From positions 186,001 through 250,000 of the forward strand of contig NW_017962922.1 of the NCBI RefSeq assembly GCF_001661345.1: a DNA stretch of 64,000 nucleotides, read 5' to 3'. This stretch comes from Ascoidea rubescens DSM 1968 (taxonomy: Eukaryota > Ascomycota > Saccharomycetes > Ascoideales > Ascoideaceae). The number at the start of each line of letters is the position of its first letter. Position 1 is the stretch's first letter. This document shows positions 59,937 to 64,000 of this stretch, one piece after another. The translations under genes and the position numbers were made by a program. Below the pieces are notes generated by a model. That model ran no database searches. It was given only the letters and a program-made list of their open reading frames with translations, and had not been told where the DNA came from.

Positions 59937-61316
59937 CTATCTAAACATCCTGACTGGTGGTTGACAGTTGTGAATCATTTTATTTGGGGACTGATCAGGA
60001 TTACTCAATTTATCATAAATCGATTGTAGGAATTTTTTAACATTTTTCATTTTTTGAATGGTCCTATAATCTTCCAAAATAATAGCTTCCAAATTTTTTA
60101 GTTTTGACATATTTGGAATTTCAGAAACTTTGTTATTCAGTAAGTTTAATTTATTTAAATGAACCAAAGTGAGCAAATTTTCGATTTTAACAATCAAATT
60201 CTGATTAAGATCTAATTCATTCAATTTAGTTAATTTCGACAATCCTTCAATTTAGTTAATTTCGACAATCCTCCAATTTTGGTGATACGATTGTTAGACA
60301 AGTTAAGAGTTTTGAGATTAACCAAAGCATCTAAATTTTGAATCTTCCTAATACTGCGCCTAAATGATAAACCAGAATAATACGGATTTAACATATTGTT
60401 CAGATTCTCAAAATTGTCTAGATTTTCAAAATCTGAGATATCGTTATATAATAATTTTTTTAAATTTGTTAGCATATCTAAGTTTTCAAACCTCTCAATT
60501 GGCCAATTATTTGATAAATCCAAATATTCTAGATTGACCAAATTGTCTAGATATTGAGTTATTTTTCTGTGTTTATAGAATACTGTTAACCTCTTTAGAT
60601 TAAATAGTTTATCAGCATTTCCAATTACATCTGGGTAGTCCTGAATAAGTTTGAATATATCTGTAAAAAAAGATGCCATAGTTTTTAAAGCAAATTCATG
60701 AATGATGCTATTAGTAAATGTAAAAAAATAGAAACAATCATTTGAATTTATTTCAATGAAGCTTTCATAAAGACAACGAATTGAATTATTAAAATGATGA
60801 TAGTCGGTTGTATGTGAATCATGAAGTTTAGTATGAGATGATTTCAAGACTCCTGGCAAACGAGACCAGTCTGGACATCCAAGGTAAATGGTGGTATTCT
60901 TTAAATATTTTGAGTTATTTAATATCAGCTCTGCAATGTTACTAATACAAGTCAATTTTGTGTTTTTAAGCGACTTGAAAGCATTAACAAAGACCTGAAA
61001 ATGTTCTATTTTGTTTGCACTCTTTGTTAGTTGGTAGAGAATATCAAAGCTTCTTGTTTCATCTAGTTGTTCAAAATACATTCTCCAAACTGTGCAAAAG
61101 CTAAATATATTGGACTCAAATAGATGCGGGATGATCGAAGCGAATCTTAAAAAATTGTTGTTCATTGATAATAGGCAGATTGGTTAGTAATACATCTCTG
61201 AATAGTAATGATGATGCTGCAAATGTAATCACATTTCTGTTTGATAAGCTGAACAACCACAATATATCCATTGACAATTGATTGAATATCATATTGACAA
61301 ACTCAATAGGAAGCTT
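59937..61316 (-). pseudogene. Broken F-box / leucine-rich-repeat protein gene
   Basis: A host F-box/LRR gene read in three frames. An F-box-like start, KLPIEFVNMIFNQLSMDILW then LFSLSNRNVITF (from about 61316), runs to about 61120. The middle (61165-60230, 311 codons) carries helices and LRRs such as LVNLEYLDLSNNWPIERFENL. The end (60242-59937) has KLNELDLNQNLIVKIENLLT repeats. The middle-to-end break is a perfect 26-bp tandem duplication (about 60215-60270); reading one copy restores GLSKLTKLNELDLNQN. The first break lies near a short T run by the ATG at 61165. LRR spacing is Sds22-like, but the F-box suggests an SCF adaptor. A sequencing error at the breaks cannot be excluded. Confidence 0.7.
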
Positions 61317-62718
61317 GTTATGGGATATTTTCGTGATGGTATTACTTCAGCTTTATTTGAATTATTGTTGTGATACTGTCTCCAAAACAGTTGATTAATA
61401 TCCATTGTGTAAAGTGAGTCAAAGTAGCTATTATTTTGCCAATGCAGATTCAGATGAATGGAAAGGATAGAAGACAATTCTTGACGTATTTATATATCTT
61501 CTAAAACCAAAGAGCATATTGGAAGACATATTGATGGATGTAATCTGTTATTCAGTTAAGTATTTTTTTGACTAAAGATTGGGTCAAAAACAACCAATAA
61601 TTAGGTGTATTTTGGATCTTGTCAAGTTTGTAAGAGGTATTAAGTCCAATATTTCCAATAGTTAGGTATATTATAATATAAAGGAGAAAAGAAGAAACAT
61701 AAATAGAAAGTGAGAAGGAAATGGTCGCGTGACCAGATGTTGAAAGTATATCTGGTTCGGGTGTTGACGGGAACCTAAACACAGACTCAAAAGCCGGTTA
61801 AAGTTTGCGTGCACACCATGGTACTGACACATATCAAATATAGTGCATATATAATGTATAGTTTTACTATTTAGCAAATCAATAAATCACCATTGGTATG
61901 ATTCAAAACAATATAATTGCTGGACATATATTTGGTTTCTTATAAATAATCTTACCTTTTTCCACTTCAATGATAATTGCCAAAAATCTTATTTTAACAC
62001 AATTATAAATATACATGTTCTAATATTGCTGTGCTGAGCATATACCTATCTCTTGTATCTCTAGTACTATGCGATGCATCTAGCCCAGTTGGAAATTTTG
62101 TTGATCTGCACTATATTAAACTACCGATTGACTGAGCTAAATACTGGAATATTACCTGAGTTTGTGCTAGTGAAACAAATTTATTTTTCTTAGGGAGTTC
62201 TGACTGGGTCCTGTCGACCTATTTTCGCTACGCAGGGTCTGGGCTTTTGTTATAAACGCCACAGTATCAACACCAATAATAGCGTGCTACAAAGTTTCCA
62301 TGGCTAGTGTGCACGCTGTGGTTTGTTTGTGTGTCAGAGGAAGTGACTGTGATTGTTATTGTTATTGTGATTGGTTTAACGATCACTTCTCTGTTTGATG
62401 TAGTGAGTTGCAGCAAAAGCATTCTCCTACGAATTTTTCACAATATATTAAACTGCAAATATCGCTATGAACAGTGTTAGTAATATACTATTATCTTATA
62501 ACCAATAGATCTACAAATATACATAAAAAAAAAATATTTATTAGAAAGTGTTGGGAAGTAATAGAATAGATAAAGTGGTTGGAAAAAGCAATGATAAAAA
62601 TAAAATGTTAAAATAGGTAAAATCACAAGATAGATAAGGTAGTGACAAAGAAAAAAAATTAAAATAAAGATAATATTAAAATGACATGATAAGATAGAGA
62701 AACTGGTTAGGTCTTTTA
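61317..62718. other. Gene-poor region
   Basis: About 1.4 kb. Upstream part of the broken F-box/LRR gene lies at the left, with a further short minus frame (MDINQLFWRQYHNNNSN, from about 61404) that may be its lost 5' end. The rest shows no gene, tRNA or repeat. A GC-richer patch lies at 62195-62340. Confidence 0.45.
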
Positions 62719-64000
62719 TTACTTGTTATAAAATCTCCAATTGCTGAGATTTTGATCTTGTTGACATTGTTGACCTTGATCTTGATTTTGTTGATTCTGA
62801 TATATTTCATATTGATCTTTTTGATTTTGGTTTAGATCTTGATCTTGTTGACCTTGATTTTCTTGAGATAATTGATCATTTTGATATTTTTCGAATCCAG
62901 CCTGAATCTGTTGAAGATATTCATGTTCTTTTTGAGTTTGATTTTGGAATTGTTGTTGTTGATTTGCATGTTCCTCTTGTTGGCTTGATGTACTTGTTGA
63001 GTTTTTTGTGCCTTGTGCACACATTTTGAAAATGGTATTGTTATTTTTGAACATCTTGTTCAAATGTTGTGCTAGTGATTGATGATACATCTTGCCGATT
63101 GTACGATAACTCTCTAGCTTCATTTGCTCAAATATGTGTATGTCACGAATGCAATCAACCACAAAACGATGCTTTTGTTGAATTATTGGGTTGTTAGAGA
63201 GCTCCTGAACATACTCACTCAACATATTTGACAATTCTTGAGCACAATAATAGATCTTGTGATTGAGATGGATTTGAATGTCTTTTCTGCAATAAACGAA
63301 TGCTGCTGGATCATTAAACGATTTGAACTGGGCTAATGAGTAGATATATTTTAAGATGATTTCAAGATAATGGTCATTCTGTTTGTCTAGCTTGCACAGA
63401 CATAACTGATGTGATTTATTAAATGGTCCAAAACATCCTGGATTGTGAGTTACAACAATGCTATCAGCATTGACACCAGCATTGACACCAGCATTGACAC
63501 CAGCATTGACACCAGCATTGACACCAGCATTGACACCAGCATTGACACCAGCATTGAAACTACCACTGAACTGATTGTTGTTGATGGTCAAATTCATATT
63601 CCTGATATTATTATAAATAATTCGATTGTCGCCATTGCCAATATTGTTGCCATTATTATCTGTGTTTGTGTTGTTGTTGACATCGACATAATTATAATTA
63701 TTGTTATTATTATTATTGTTATCATCATCACTATCAACAAGATAATGATATATGCTATTACTATATTTGACAAGATTGTCATCAACAACATCACTAGCAG
63801 TATCAGCAGCTTCATTATTAGAAATCAAATTAAAATGATCATTACCAATACCAATGTTATTAGAAAGACCATTATAAAGACTATTATAAATACCATTACC
63901 AAAACGATTACCATTAGAACGGGTATTAAAAATACTACTATATTTGTTACTGTCAACTTTGCCACTATTGAAATTGATATTGCCAGTATCTATACTGGAA
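62719..64000 (-). CDS. Asn/Gln-rich protein of unknown function (5' part off the window)
   Basis: At least 427 codons, open to the right edge; no start seen. In order: Asn/Gly/Ser-rich stretch; Asp/Asn run; seven NAGV repeats (12-bp units, 63466-63557); then a compact region (about 63465-63010) with cysteines, CFGPFNKSHQLCLCKLDKQN, and a helix-rich stretch with IHLNHKIYYCAQELSNMLSEY and RFVVDCIRDIHIFEQMKLES; finally a Gln-rich tail (QNQDQGQQCQQDQN). The layout (one small folded module between prion-like tracts) is common in yeast regulators and RNA-binding factors. I do not recognise the module. Confidence 0.7.
   Translation of the reverse strand, partial: SSIDTGNINFNSGKVDSNKYSSIFNTRSNGNRFGNGIYNSLYNGLSNNIGIGNDHFNLISNNEAADTASDVVDDNLVKYSNSIYHYLVDSDDDNNNNNNNNYNYVDVNNNTNTDNNGNNIGNGDNRIIYNNIRNMNLTINNNQFSGSFNAGVNAGVNAGVNAGVNAGVNAGVNAGVNADSIVVTHNPGCFGPFNKSHQLCLCKLDKQNDHYLEIILKYIYSLAQFKSFNDPAAFVYCRKDIQIHLNHKIYYCAQELSNMLSEYVQELSNNPIIQQKHRFVVDCIRDIHIFEQMKLESYRTIGKMYHQSLAQHLNKMFKNNNTIFKMCAQGTKNSTSTSSQQEEHANQQQQFQNQTQKEHEYLQQIQAGFEKYQNDQLSQENQGQQDQDLNQNQKDQYEIYQNQQNQDQGQQCQQDQNLSNWRFYNK
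63466..63557. repeat. 12-bp coding minisatellite, seven copies (NAGV)
   Basis: The unit GCATTGACACCA is repeated in perfect tandem within the unknown Asn/Gln-rich gene, on the minus strand encoding Asn-Ala-Gly-Val. The frame is kept for any copy number. Confidence 0.9.

Noticed and set aside
61289-61877. Short minus frames upstream of the LRR gene as separate genes
   Set aside because: No family match. The one at 61289-61477 may only be lost 5' sequence of the broken F-box/LRR gene.

Overview
The window is chromosomal DNA of an ascomycete yeast (Saccharomycotina). Gene spacing is tight, DNA is AT-rich, genes lie on both strands, proteins carry long Asn/Gln tracts, introns end in TACTAAC-type branch points, and almost every gene has a recognisable budding-yeast counterpart. 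CTG is nearly absent as a codon: none in GUT2 (636 codons), none in the spliced ERG12 (441 codons) and one in DPP1 (310 codons), although all the other leucine codons are used. This points to a CUG-reassigned lineage (CUG-Ser or CUG-Ala), but I could not find a conserved site that says which. The high intron count would suit an Ascoidea/Saccharomycopsis-like yeast, which is a guess.

Layout. 1-9.5 kb: MCM7 (cut by the left edge), GCN2, spliced ERG12 and a tRNA-Tyr with an intron. 9.8-16.6 kb: ECM4, a 207-bp MITE-like element, YSF3 (start codon alone in exon 1), GUT2 and an Mdm31/Mdm32 protein. 17-25.6 kb: DPP1, an Fpr3/Fpr4 prolyl isomerase, a Brl1/Brr6 protein, DAP1, tRNA-Pro, spliced UMP1 and SWD3. 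25.8-36.5 kb: ZIP1 with five introns, a small orphan ORF, IPA1, an MMT1/MMT2 transporter and a large orphan membrane protein. 37-39.9 kb: an orphan ORF and about 2 kb of broken coding debris. 40-53.8 kb: SPC97, a PIR-repeat wall protein, MTR2, URA4, spliced THG1, spliced RUB1 with an 18-nt micro-exon, TEP1, a GATA-factor gene and a spliced glutaredoxin-like gene. 54.5-64 kb: a prenylcysteine-oxidase-like gene, the back half of MTQ2 abutting ATG17 in the same frame, a broken F-box/LRR gene, and an Asn/Gln-rich gene cut by the right edge.

I place 13 spliceosomal introns in seven genes (ERG12, YSF3, UMP1, ZIP1, THG1, RUB1 and the glutaredoxin-like gene), many for a budding yeast. Several leave first exons of 3-18 nt. 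The genes are housekeeping functions (replication, translation control, sterol and lipid metabolism, splicing, proteasome assembly, neddylation, autophagy, spindle pole, meiosis) and form no operon-like system. No intact virus-like element or CRISPR array was seen. The most notable items are the RUB1 and ZIP1 gene structures, the MITE-like element, the two decaying genes at 56.6-61.3 kb, and the CTG avoidance.
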